Of a DNA stretch of 18,243 nucleotides, positions 7,852-15,510 are shown piece after piece; position 1 is the stretch's first letter; every line of letters begins with the position of its first letter. Where the stretch lies: NCBI GenBank assembly GCA_023249165.1, contig JAHFDE010000024.1, forward strand, positions 1-18,243. The letters are read 5' to 3'. The translations under genes and the position numbers were made by a program. The DNA is from Candidatus Methylomirabilota bacterium (GTDB lineage Bacteria > Methylomirabilota > Methylomirabilia > Methylomirabilales > CSP1-5). The notes below the pieces were generated by a model that did not search any database, was not told where the DNA came from, and saw only the letters and a program-made list of their open reading frames with translations.

Positions 7852-7880
7852 AAAATAGAGACGGGCCAGGAGAATGTCAA
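7852..7880 (-). promoter_or_regulatory. Sigma-70-type promoter of the 73-aa gene
   Basis: On the minus strand TTGACA (7875-7880), a 17-nt spacer and TATTTT (7852-7857) stand in the 89-nt gap after the homocysteine methyltransferase gene. The start would fall near 7845, about 37 nt before the ATG. Confidence 0.75.
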
Positions 7881-7897
7881 GCAATTTCTGTTCCAAG

Positions 7898-8857
7898 TCA
7901 GGGGTTACGGTCACGGGTGCGGGCAGCCTGCATGCAGGCCTTGAGGTGAGCCGGGGTGGTTCCGCAGCAGCCTCCGAGGATCGCCGGTCGTGAGGCAAGC
8001 ATTGACGGCATATAGCGAGCCAGAGCTTCAGGGCCGAACGCATAGATCCATCTCTTTCCCCGCCGCTCCGGGAGCCCGGCATTCGGCTGGGCGATCAGGG
8101 GCAGCCCTGTCGCCTCGCGCATCTGCCGCAGGACCTCAACTGCGACCTCGACATCCACGCAATTGCATCCCACCACCTGAGCGGTGGAAAGCTCACGGAC
8201 CGCCTCCGCCGGCGACGCGCCGTCCAGCGTGCGGAGGTCGCCCCGCTGGGCAAAAAAGACTAGACTGACGGCGGCCGGAACCGGCGGACACGCCTGGGCG
8301 GCCTCAAGGGCTATCCGCGCCTCGGCGAGGTGGGTCATGGTTTCGACAAGGATCAGGTCGATACCGGCTTCGCTCAAGTGTGCAATCTGCTCCTGGAACG
8401 CCGATCTGATCTCGGCCTGTGCTCCGCACCGCCTTCCTTGGCGAAAGCGCCCCGTCGGGCCCACCCCGCCAGCGACGAAGTGTCGGGGGCTGCAGGCCCT
8501 GCGCGCGAGATGGACCGCCGCCCTGTTGACGGACGCAAGCTCGGTATGGAGCCGGCGCTCCTTGAGCCGGAGACGGTTCGCCCCAAAGGTGTTCGTGGTC
8601 ACCAGATCGCAGCCGATGGCCAGATAGGCCCTGTGGATCCCCTGGATCACCCGTGGCCGGGTGAGATTCCAGAGCTCGGGGGGCTCGTCCGGCCCGAGCC
8701 CTTTGTCGACCAGCATCGTCCCAACGGCTCCGTCGGCGTAGAGCAGCCGACGGGCGAGCCGTTCGGCGAACCCGCCCCTTCTTCCAGGCGTGTCACGAGC
8801 ACCGGCAGGCGACCCTATGGTTATCCCCCCTGCGTGTGAAGGCGCCCGACGCGTCAT
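7898..8857 (-). CDS. Homocysteine S-methyltransferase family protein
   Basis: The family uses a zinc-bound homocysteine thiolate as acceptor of a methyl group, forming methionine. The 319-aa protein is a single TIM-barrel domain like the N-terminal module of MetH. Seen are LLYADGAVGTML (39-49), DLVTTNTFGANRLRL (84-98), GIDLILVETM (165-174), and the zinc ligands Cys233 in GCNC (230-233) and Cys297-Cys298 in GGCCGTTP (295-302). There are no cobalamin, folate or activation domains, so the methyl donor is unknown; S-methylmethionine, betaine or a methylated corrinoid partner are options. Its ATG overlaps the CoA-transferase B stop by 4 nt (8854-8857), implying translational coupling. The N-terminal 28 residues exceed the usual family start, but no better start was seen. 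Confidence 0.85.
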   Translation of the reverse strand: MTRRAPSHAGGITIGSPAGARDTPGRRGGFAERLARRLLYADGAVGTMLVDKGLGPDEPPELWNLTRPRVIQGIHRAYLAIGCDLVTTNTFGANRLRLKERRLHTELASVNRAAVHLARRACSPRHFVAGGVGPTGRFRQGRRCGAQAEIRSAFQEQIAHLSEAGIDLILVETMTHLAEARIALEAAQACPPVPAAVSLVFFAQRGDLRTLDGASPAEAVRELSTAQVVGCNCVDVEVAVEVLRQMREATGLPLIAQPNAGLPERRGKRWIYAFGPEALARYMPSMLASRPAILGGCCGTTPAHLKACMQAARTRDRNP

Positions 8858-9648
8858 CCGGCATCCCGCCCGATGATCATGCGCGACGGATCGATTGCCT
8901 CGCGCAGGACGACCAACTCCTCCCGCGTCGGCGGCTCGAGCACTTCGACCTTTTCCGTCACCAGGGGCGCAAAACCCATCCCGTGAGTCACCTGACCCGC
9001 GGACAGTCCCCGCAGCACGCCGAGGAGCTGCATGTGCCTCGTCTCGTCGTCAAAACCAAAGAGGGCTTGCGACGTGACGACGCGGTACGGGCCGGTCCCC
9101 CGGGGGAGACCGGCGGCTTCCCGCGCCCCGGGTCCGGTCAGGTAGCCCGGCGAGGTCATGAAGTCGAGTTGCTCCACGAAGCGACGCGGCTCGTGCTTCA
9201 ACACAACGATCGTCTTCCAGCAGAGCGAGGCGACTTCGTTTCCTCCCCCGCTTCCCGGGAACCGCCGTTTCGGCCGGTCGTAACTGCCCCCCAACAGCGT
9301 CGAGTTCACGTTGCCGTACGGGTCCACCTGCAGCGCGCCGATCATTCCGTAGTCCAGATATCCGGTGGCGGCGTAGGCAAAGGCCCAGTTCATGGTGGTC
9401 CACTGCAGCGACCGGTAGACATTGGACGGCCCCCCCATGGTCCCGCGGACAAAGGGGGTCAGCGACCGCGGACCGATCGCGCCAAACTCGAAGACCTGGG
9501 TGAGGTTCGGGGTGTACAGCCTCTCGGCCAGCATGGCCACGACCTGCGGAATGCCCCAGCCGACGAAGACCGTCTTCCGGTCTTCGAGCAGGCGGGCGGC
9601 GAGGCAGATCATGCACTCGGTCTCGGTGAATCGGGGCGGGCTCTCCAT
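8854..9648 (-). CDS. CoA-transferase subunit B (glutaconate CoA-transferase type)
   Basis: This is the beta subunit of a family I CoA-transferase that moves CoA between carboxylic acids through a glutamyl-CoA thioester. The 264-aa length is close to GctB. The segment VFEFGAIGP puts a Glu at residue 54, the number and context of the catalytic Glu54 of glutaconate CoA-transferase. Other blocks are FVGWGIPQVVAMLAERL (28-44), GALQVDPYGNVNST and GNEVASL. It follows subunit A after a 31-nt gap and overlaps the methyltransferase gene downstream. The IpdB-type ring-opening hydrolases are related and of similar size, so the substrate, and even the reaction, is open. The conserved Glu54 favours a true transferase. 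Confidence 0.85.
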   Translation of the reverse strand: MESPPRFTETECMICLAARLLEDRKTVFVGWGIPQVVAMLAERLYTPNLTQVFEFGAIGPRSLTPFVRGTMGGPSNVYRSLQWTTMNWAFAYAATGYLDYGMIGALQVDPYGNVNSTLLGGSYDRPKRRFPGSGGGNEVASLCWKTIVVLKHEPRRFVEQLDFMTSPGYLTGPGAREAAGLPRGTGPYRVVTSQALFGFDDETRHMQLLGVLRGLSAGQVTHGMGFAPLVTEKVEVLEPPTREELVVLREAIDPSRMIIGRDAG

Positions 9649-9679
9649 GGTGTCGGCCGCGGGCGACCCTGCCGGTTCG

Positions 9680-10648
9680 CTACGCGTATCCCTCTTTGAT
9701 GGACCCCCGTCGGATCATGTCCGCCAGCCGTCCCCACCCCACCTTCTGCTCCAGCAGTTCGGCGTGGGACCGCACGCTGTACACGAAGGCCTCGAGATAC
9801 GCCTGCACCTGTTCCTCGGTCTCCATCGCGTTCAATTGCTGGATCTGCTCAAGGTCCAGTTCGTACCTGCCCGGCACCCCACCTGGATATGCCCCGAACG
9901 GCAGGTGCACGACGGCGCTGACCAGGAAGTGGGGGATCGTCGTCTTTGCCGGCTCCTTCCGAAACTCGAGCGGATCGACGATCTCCTCGGCAGAGACGAT
10001 CACCTTCTTCGAGGCCATGGCCGCCTCCAGGGCAAAGAGGTTGGTCCCGAAGATGCGGGCATTCCCGGAGATGTCCGCCTGGTGGACATGCACGAGGAAG
10101 ACATCCGGATGCAGCGACGGGACCAGGCAGACGGGATTGGCGCTAAAGGGGTCCGCCACCACCTTGGCTCCGGATCGGACGAAGGTATCCGTTCCCACAA
10201 GGTTTCGCATCGGCATGAAAGGAAGTCCTCTCGCCCCGGCGAGCATCCGCGCGGCCAAGGCCCCGTTGGTCCATTCAAAGACGCGCACCTTCCCTTCCAC
10301 GACCGCCTGCCCGATGTACTCCCCGTATCCCAAAAATCCCACGTCGATCCGATCGGCACACCCGGCGCCGACCAGTAATGCGGACTCGTGGAGGGTAAAC
10401 TCGGCGCAGATCCAGAGGTGCCGCCTGCGCTGTCGGATGATTTCTCGGACCAGGGCTTGGGGACCACGGGTGAGGGAAGAAAAATCGTAGGCGAGGTAGT
10501 CCCCGTCCGCCACACAGCGGGAGACGGCCTCGTGTTCCGTCATGAGCTTGTCGGTCGCCTCCCGACTCTTGTGCAGGCGGACCCACTCCCGAAAGTCGTC
10601 GGGGTGGACCCAGTGGTAGACGCTTTCCCCCGAGGCGAGGATCTTCAT
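9680..10648 (-). CDS. CoA-transferase subunit A (glutaconate CoA-transferase type)
   Basis: This is the alpha subunit that pairs with the product of the next gene. At 322 aa it is close to GctA. Typical parts are MTEHEAVSRCVADGDYLAYD (36-55), the glycine-rich VGAGCADRIDVGFLGYGE, LPFMPMRNLVGTDTF, and DVFLVHVHQADISGNARIFG. The ATG at 10646-10648 has no good Shine-Dalgarno sequence. Met36 is an alternative start, but the EWVRLHKSREATDKLM segment before it looks like family sequence, so I keep the longer form. The gene follows meaB after 73 nt and is probably in the same operon. The role fits activation of a free acid to its CoA ester. Confidence 0.85.
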   Translation of the reverse strand: MKILASGESVYHWVHPDDFREWVRLHKSREATDKLMTEHEAVSRCVADGDYLAYDFSSLTRGPQALVREIIRQRRRHLWICAEFTLHESALLVGAGCADRIDVGFLGYGEYIGQAVVEGKVRVFEWTNGALAARMLAGARGLPFMPMRNLVGTDTFVRSGAKVVADPFSANPVCLVPSLHPDVFLVHVHQADISGNARIFGTNLFALEAAMASKKVIVSAEEIVDPLEFRKEPAKTTIPHFLVSAVVHLPFGAYPGGVPGRYELDLEQIQQLNAMETEEQVQAYLEAFVYSVRSHAELLEQKVGWGRLADMIRRGSIKEGYA

Positions 10649-10721
10649 GGGGACATCCGTGTGGTGGAGGCACGAGAAATGACGGGGGGCACCGGGGACG
10701 GGTGCGTGCGATCGGCATCAG

Positions 10722-11660
10722 TCAAAGGCCCGCCTTGGCGAGCAGCTCTTCGACCGCGGAATACGGGTCCATCTCTCGCTTGGCGATGCGCTCGATCGTG
10801 TGCTCAAGGGTTCCGTTGGCGCTCGCCCGCTCCAGCAGGCGCCGGGTCCCCTGCTCCTGGAGCAGCTCGAGGAAGAGGGCACGACTCCGCTCGCGCTGGC
10901 GCATCTGCCGCAGGCCCCGTCGGTCCAGATGGGCCCGATGGGCGAGAATGCCCTGCACCAACTCGGCGATGCCCTGCCCCTGGGTGGCGACCGTTTTCAG
11001 GATGGGCGGGCTCCAGTCCGAACGCCCCGGGCCAAGTCCCATCATGGCCTGGAGCTCTGTCACCGTCTTGTCCGCGCCCTCGCGGTCCGCCTTGTTGACC
11101 ACGAAGATGTCGGCGATCTCCAGGATCCCGGCCTTGATTGCCTGAACATCGTCCCCGAGACCGGGGACGCTGACAACGACGCACGTATCGGCCGTCTTGA
11201 CCACTTCGACCTCATCCTGGCCCACCCCGACGGTCTCCACGAGGATCAGCTCTTTCCCCGCCGCATCCAGTACGTTCACCACGTCGCCCGTGGCCCTGGC
11301 TAACCCCCCGAGGTGCCCTCGCGTGGCCATGCTCCTGATGAAGACCCCTGCATCGAGACTGTGCTGCTGCATCCGGATGCGGTCGGCCAGAATCGCCCCC
11401 CCCGTAAAGGGGCTGGTGGGATCCACGGCAATGATCCCGACGGTCTTTCCGTCCCGGCGAAACTCCTTCGTGAGCTGATCGGTCAGGGTGCTCTTCCCGG
11501 AGCCTGGCGGACCGGTGATCCCCACGATGAACGCCTGTCCGGTGATCGGGTAAAGTTCCTTCAGGGCGGCGGTGGCCTCGGGGGCATTATTCTCGACGAG
11601 GGACATCAGACGAGCGATCGCCCGGACATCCTGCCGTCGGATCCTTTCAATGATCTCCAC
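10722..11660 (-). CDS. meaB: MeaB-type GTPase, chaperone of a B12-dependent acyl-CoA mutase
   Basis: MeaB-family G proteins gate cobalamin loading of acyl-CoA mutases and protect them from inactivation. The 312-aa protein shows the P-loop GPPGSGKST (50-58), AVDPTSPFTGGAILADRIRM (78-97), FIRSMATRGHLGGLA (107-121), Walker B with ETVGVGQ (142-148) and the guanine-specificity motif NKAD (189-192), and ends in a helical dimerisation region. The start is GTG (11658-11660). It lies 89 nt after the acyl-CoA dehydrogenase gene. Its probable client is the mutase encoded by 14968-17211, in the neighbouring transcription unit. Confidence 0.95.
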   Translation of the reverse strand: MEIIERIRRQDVRAIARLMSLVENNAPEATAALKELYPITGQAFIVGITGPPGSGKSTLTDQLTKEFRRDGKTVGIIAVDPTSPFTGGAILADRIRMQQHSLDAGVFIRSMATRGHLGGLARATGDVVNVLDAAGKELILVETVGVGQDEVEVVKTADTCVVVSVPGLGDDVQAIKAGILEIADIFVVNKADREGADKTVTELQAMMGLGPGRSDWSPPILKTVATQGQGIAELVQGILAHRAHLDRRGLRQMRQRERSRALFLELLQEQGTRRLLERASANGTLEHTIERIAKREMDPYSAVEELLAKAGL

Positions 11661-11749
11661 GGATCATCCCCGTCGCGCTTCCACGGCTTGCGGACATGAT
11701 GCCTGACATGTAGCACAGGATCCCAAACCCTGTCGAGGAGAAATTCCCC

Positions 11750-12901
11750 TTACACATACTCCTGGCCCACGATCTCTCGCGCGATGATGAGGCGCTGGAT
11801 CTCCGAGGTGCCCTCGCCGATTTCGCAGAGCTTGGCATCCCGGAGATAACGCTCGACCGGATACTCGACCGTGTACCCGTACCCCCCGTGGATCTGGATC
11901 GCCTGGATCGCCGCCGCCACGGCCGCTTCGGCACTATAGACCTTGGCCATCGACGCCTCTTTGGTGAAGGGCTTTCCCTGATCTGCCAGCAGGGCAGCTC
12001 GGTAGGTCAAGAGACGCGCGGCGTCGATGGCGGTCGCCATGTCTGCGAGCTTAAATTGGATGGCCTGAAACGCGCTGATCGGCTGGCCGAACTGCACCCG
12101 TTGTTTGCTGTACGCGATGCTCTCCTCCAAGGCCGCCCTGGCTAACCCGACGGCCAGGGCGGCGATGCCGATCCGCCCGCCGTCGAGGACCTGGAGGGCG
12201 TCGATGAACCCATGGTGCATCTTTCCCAGGAGGTTCTCCGCCGGAAGACGCACATGATCCAGGATGAGCTGGGCGGTGTCGCTGGCGCGGACCCCCAGCT
12301 TCTTCTCTCGCCGACCCACAGAGAATCCGGGCGCCCCCCTTTCCAGGATAAACGCAGAGATGCCATGGGAGCCGCGGGTCCGGTCGCTCAGGGCCAGAAC
12401 CACATACACCCCGGCGATGCTTCCGGAGGTGATAAAGTTTTTGGTCCCGGTGAGCACATAGGCGTCGTCCTGACGGACGGCCGTGGTGCGCATCGCGGCC
12501 GCGTCGCTTCCCGAACTCGGCTCTGTGAGGGCCCAGGCCGAAAGCATCTCTCCCCTCGCCAATGGGGGGAGATACCGCCGCCTCTGCTCCTCGGTTCCGA
12601 AGAGGAGGATCTGGTTGACGGCTAGCGAATTATGCGCCTCGACGGTGAGGGCAACAGAGGCATCGGCCCGACCGAGCTCTTCGAGGATAGCCACGTAGCT
12701 CACGTAGTCCATCCCGGCCCCACCATACCCATCCGGCACCAGGATCCCGAGAAGGCCGAGGCTCGCCGCACCTTGGATAATCTCCCAAGGAAACTCCTCC
12801 CGCTGATCGTACCCCGCCGCCTTCGGAATGATCTCCCGGCGTGCAAAGTCTCTGACCACCCCTTGGATTGCCCGTTGCGTATCGTTCAGCGTGAAGTCCA
12901 T
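11750..12901 (-). CDS. Acyl-CoA dehydrogenase
   Basis: This FAD enzyme introduces a 2,3-double bond in an acyl-CoA and passes electrons to ETF. At 383 aa it matches the short/branched-chain type. Visible are LGILVPDGYGGAGMDYV, the FAD/substrate motif AWALTEPSSGSDAAAM, KNFITSGSIAGVYVVLALSD, the QIHGGYGYTVEYPVERYLRDAK block, and EGTSEIQRLIIAREI. The catalytic base is expected at Glu363 in IGEGTSEIQ, the position found in short- and medium-chain enzymes, not the shifted position of isovaleryl-CoA dehydrogenase. It is the first gene after an AT-rich gap with a candidate promoter. Its ribosome binding site sits in a hairpin. In context it could act on butyryl-CoA or isobutyryl-CoA, but this is inference. 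Confidence 0.94.
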   Translation of the reverse strand: MDFTLNDTQRAIQGVVRDFARREIIPKAAGYDQREEFPWEIIQGAASLGLLGILVPDGYGGAGMDYVSYVAILEELGRADASVALTVEAHNSLAVNQILLFGTEEQRRRYLPPLARGEMLSAWALTEPSSGSDAAAMRTTAVRQDDAYVLTGTKNFITSGSIAGVYVVLALSDRTRGSHGISAFILERGAPGFSVGRREKKLGVRASDTAQLILDHVRLPAENLLGKMHHGFIDALQVLDGGRIGIAALAVGLARAALEESIAYSKQRVQFGQPISAFQAIQFKLADMATAIDAARLLTYRAALLADQGKPFTKEASMAKVYSAEAAVAAAIQAIQIHGGYGYTVEYPVERYLRDAKLCEIGEGTSEIQRLIIAREIVGQEYV

Positions 12902-12909
12902 GTCTCAAG

Positions 12910-12926
12910 CTCCGCGGCCTGCGGAG
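12910..12926 (-). promoter_or_regulatory. Hairpin covering the Shine-Dalgarno of the acyl-CoA dehydrogenase
   Basis: On the minus strand CTCCGC, a 5-nt loop AGGCC, and GCGGAG form a perfect 6-bp stem. The GGAG in the 3' arm is the only Shine-Dalgarno candidate and stands 8 nt before the ATG at 12899-12901. Folding would hide it, so translation may be restrained or regulated. Confidence 0.45.
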
Positions 12927-12963
12927 ATCTTCATTGACTAGTATTCTTATCAAGTACTACAGA

Positions 12964-12991
12964 TATATACATATTAGTTATTCATGTGTAA
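12964..12991 (-). promoter_or_regulatory. Candidate promoter of the acyl-CoA dehydrogenase operon
   Basis: In the AT-rich part of the 161-nt gap (12902-13062) the minus strand has TTACAC (12986-12991), a 16-nt spacer and TATATA (12964-12969). Matches to consensus are moderate and, in such AT-rich sequence, other pairs are possible. Confidence 0.4.
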
Positions 12992-13062
12992 TATTGAGTA
13001 TTTTTGCCTGCCCTTAGGACGCCTTTCGGTCCGCCCTACTGCCTCTCCACTCTCACGCGGAC

Positions 13063-13590
13063 TCAGGTTCCGATGGGGACGAAATAGACGTCGGTGGGAC
13101 GGAACGTGGAGAGGCGGCGGAACCTCGCCTTGACTCGCATGCCGATCCAGTCGAGCGAAGAGGCCTGCGGGTCGAGCCCGACCACCCGAGTCAAGAAGAG
13201 GGTATCCACGCCGGGAAACTCAATGAGGGCGAGAATGTAGGGGGTCTCTTTCAGGAACTCTTCACTGCCGTAGTGACACACGGTAAAGGTGTGGATCTGC
13301 CCCTCCTGGGGAAGGTCCACCCAGTCGCACGGTCGCCCGCATTCCATACAATGGGCTCGCGGTGTCCCGTAGGTGTAGTTGCAGCTGCCGCACCGGGTCC
13401 CCAGAAGTCGCTGGTTGGCCAGCCCGGCAAAGAAGGGGCTGTCCTGCGCGTAGCTGTGAATGTAATCGATCTCATAGTGGTGCTTGATGATCAGGGGCGC
13501 CAGTCCCTTGAGCGCCCCCGGGTCCTTCGGAAGCGGTACCCTGAAAAGGACCGTCCCCTCGTCGTCCTCTGGCACACGGTTCTCGCTCAC
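13063..13590 (-). CDS. Zinc-ribbon OB-fold (DUF35) acyl-CoA-associated protein
   Basis: DUF35 proteins bind thiolase-fold enzymes and help position acyl-CoA substrates; examples are the archaeal thiolase/HMG-CoA synthase complexes and steroid side-chain aldolases. The 175-aa protein has an N-terminal helix region, a zinc ribbon with Cys67, Cys70, Cys81 and Cys84 (RCGSC and HCMECG), and an OB fold starting near EGQIHTFTVCHYG (96-108) and ending RRLSTFRPTDVYFVP. The start is GTG (13588-13590), 34 nt after the thiolase-fold gene stop, so the two are co-transcribed and presumably form a complex. It may have no catalytic residues of its own. Confidence 0.9.
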   Translation of the reverse strand: MSENRVPEDDEGTVLFRVPLPKDPGALKGLAPLIIKHHYEIDYIHSYAQDSPFFAGLANQRLLGTRCGSCNYTYGTPRAHCMECGRPCDWVDLPQEGQIHTFTVCHYGSEEFLKETPYILALIEFPGVDTLFLTRVVGLDPQASSLDWIGMRVKARFRRLSTFRPTDVYFVPIGT

Positions 13591-13624
13591 GGCCTTGAGC
13601 CCTCGCCCCTCACACAGTGAAGCA

Positions 13625-14938
13625 TCAGTCGCCCCTTTCCAGGATCGAGATCACCACGTAGGTCCCTGTGCCCGCGTGGCTGTGAATCGCTCCGCGCCTC
13701 GCATTCTTCACCTGGAGGACATCGCTCCCGAAGTGTGCGCGGATGCTTCCCTGAAGCTGCCACAGGGCAAACACCCCCTGCATGATTCCGGTCGCCCCCA
13801 CCGGATGGCCACAGGCGATGAGTCCACCCGAGGGATTGATCGGGATCCGGCCCTGTTCCGGGAAATGGACCCCGTAATCTACCGCCGGCATGAAGGGCAT
13901 ACCGCCCTCGACGAACTTTCCGCCCTCGCCGTACCTGCAGAGCCCCATATCCTCGTACGTTTGGATCTCCGAGGAGGTGTAGGCATCGTGCAGCTCGATG
14001 AAGTCCAGCTCTTCAAGGGGGTTCGTGATCCCGGCCATCTGATAGGCGGCCTTGGCGGCCGTGCGCCCGGCCCGGAAGGAGTGGACCCCGGGGTACTTCA
14101 GCCCCCGATAGTCTTCCGGCCTCTCATGAGGCAGGAGAATCACCTCCCCGTGGGGCCGGTCCGCCATCCGCATGGCGTCGAGCCCGCCGCCCACCCCGGT
14201 AATCTTGGCAGGGAGGGGGGTGCGTCCCGTGGCCCGGTGCAATGTATTGAGTCCGTCTTCGCTGCAGAGGATGAGCACCGCCGCCCCGTCCGACATGACG
14301 CAAATGTCAAGCATCGTCAGCGGCCAGGCCACCATCTCGGCCCGGCGCACGTCCTCGATCGTGATCTCCCTCCGTTTCTGGGCATACGGGTTATGGAGGG
14401 CGTTTCGATGGTTCTTGACCGACACCAGCGCCATCTGCTCCACGGTGGTCCCGAACTCTTTCATGTGGCGGACCACCATCATGGCGTAGTATCCGGAGTA
14501 AAAACCGCCGACGGGGTAATCGAAATTCGTGTCGGAGGCCAGGGCGATGAACTCGTTCCCCTTCCAGGTATTCACGCGCGACATGGTCTCGAAGCCGTAC
14601 ACCACGCAGATATCGAACCGGCCCGACGCCACCGCCTCCCAGCCCGACTGCACCGCCAGGCCTCCGGTCGCGCCCCCCCCTTCGATGCGCTTGCCAGGCT
14701 TGGGGCAGAGGCCGAGATAATCCTGCACCATGCTGCCGGCCTTGAGTTGTCGGGTGAAGTGGTCGGAGAAGTATGAGCAGATCGTCCCGTCGACGATCTC
14801 CCGCGCGTGCTGCGGGGTCAGGTGGAGATCCGTGAGGGCGTAATCGTAGGCTTCCTTGACCATCCCCCGGAAGTCGAGGTCGGGGCGGGCCCTGGCGAAC
14901 TTGCTCACACCGCCCGAGACCGCATAGACGGGCCTCAT
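13625..14938 (-). CDS. Thiolase-superfamily (SCP2-type) protein lacking the nucleophilic cysteine
   Basis: The fold is thiolase-like: MRPVYAVSGGVSKFARARPD at the start, VYGFETMSRV, ELHDAYTSSEIQTYEDMGLC, and the GLIACGHPVGATG motif with the active-site His378. Numbers are counted from the ATG at 14936-14938, which I prefer because family members begin there; a GTG at 14969-14971 would overlap the preceding stop by 4 nt and add 11 residues. The loop that normally reads A-C-A-S-G-G reads EGGGATGG here: Gly89 replaces the catalytic Cys. The C-terminal catalytic Cys motif is also absent (HSHAGTGTYV), as in SCP2-type members. With a DUF35 partner directly downstream, a retro-aldolase of the Ltp2 type or another C-C lyase is as plausible as a thiolase. 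Confidence 0.88.
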   Translation of the reverse strand: MRPVYAVSGGVSKFARARPDLDFRGMVKEAYDYALTDLHLTPQHAREIVDGTICSYFSDHFTRQLKAGSMVQDYLGLCPKPGKRIEGGGATGGLAVQSGWEAVASGRFDICVVYGFETMSRVNTWKGNEFIALASDTNFDYPVGGFYSGYYAMMVVRHMKEFGTTVEQMALVSVKNHRNALHNPYAQKRREITIEDVRRAEMVAWPLTMLDICVMSDGAAVLILCSEDGLNTLHRATGRTPLPAKITGVGGGLDAMRMADRPHGEVILLPHERPEDYRGLKYPGVHSFRAGRTAAKAAYQMAGITNPLEELDFIELHDAYTSSEIQTYEDMGLCRYGEGGKFVEGGMPFMPAVDYGVHFPEQGRIPINPSGGLIACGHPVGATGIMQGVFALWQLQGSIRAHFGSDVLQVKNARRGAIHSHAGTGTYVVISILERGD

Positions 14939-14967
14939 CCCACTTCCCCGTCTCTCACCCCGGACGG

Positions 14968-15375
14968 TCACGCCCGCTGGCGGACGTGCGTCCGAACGTA
15001 ATCGATCGCCACCGACGTCGAGGTTCCCGGAGTAAAGATCTCGGCGATCCCTGCCTCCTTGAGGGTGGCAATGTCCTCGTCGGGAATCGTCCCGCCTCCA
15101 AAGACGACGACATCGTCCGCCCCGCGCTCACGGAGCAGCTCCACGATCCGGGGGAAGAGATACATATGGGCTCCCGAGAGGCAGGAGAGGCCGATGGCAT
15201 CCACGTCCTCCTGGATCGCGGCGCTGACGATCATCTCCGGCGTCTGCCGAAGGCCGGTGTAGATCACTTCGAACCCCGCGTCCCGGAACGCCCGGGCAAT
15301 CACCTTGGCCCCCCGGTCATGGCCGTCGAGTCCCGGTTTCGCCACCAAGACACGGATCTTCCGTTCTTCACTCAT
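14968..15375 (-). CDS. B12-binding small subunit of an acyl-CoA mutase
   Basis: This is the cobalamin-binding subunit that completes the mutase encoded just upstream. The Rossmann-like domain shows the base-off/His-on motif D-x-H-x-x-G as D17-G-H19-D-R-G22, where His19 would be the lower cobalt ligand, followed by SCLSGAHMYLFPRIVELL and FGGGTIPDEDIATLKEAG. I start at the ATG 15373-15375 (135 aa, the usual size of separate small subunits), with GAGGTG upstream. A longer frame begins with TTG at 15510, but the extra part has no family features. The 135 nt between the mutase stop and this ATG contains no gene. Fused mutases carry this domain at the C-terminus; here it is separate, as in two-subunit isobutyryl-CoA-type mutases. 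Confidence 0.93.
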   Translation of the reverse strand: MSEERKIRVLVAKPGLDGHDRGAKVIARAFRDAGFEVIYTGLRQTPEMIVSAAIQEDVDAIGLSCLSGAHMYLFPRIVELLRERGADDVVVFGGGTIPDEDIATLKEAGIAEIFTPGTSTSVAIDYVRTHVRQRA

Positions 15376-15510
15376 CGCGTCATTCACCTCGCGACCCTTG
15401 GCAGAGGGCCCCGGGTGGCCTCCCCCCGGCTTGTGGTCATCCGCCGCCGCCTGAAAACGATGGTGTCTGCTCTCCTTAAAGCCTATTTTCGCCGGATCGT
15501 CAATGGACAA

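Noticed and set aside
13014..13040. Possible terminator after the DUF35 gene
   Set aside because: A 4-5 bp stem with a GAAA loop can be drawn, but it is bulged and no T-tract follows on the minus strand.
13484..14776. 430-codon open frame on the plus strand
   Set aside because: Opposite the thiolase-fold and DUF35 genes, no motifs, His/Arg/Pro-rich shadow composition.
15376..15510. N-terminal extension of the mutase small subunit starting at TTG
   Set aside because: The extra 45 residues have no family match, while the ATG at 15375 has GAGGTG upstream and gives the usual subunit size.
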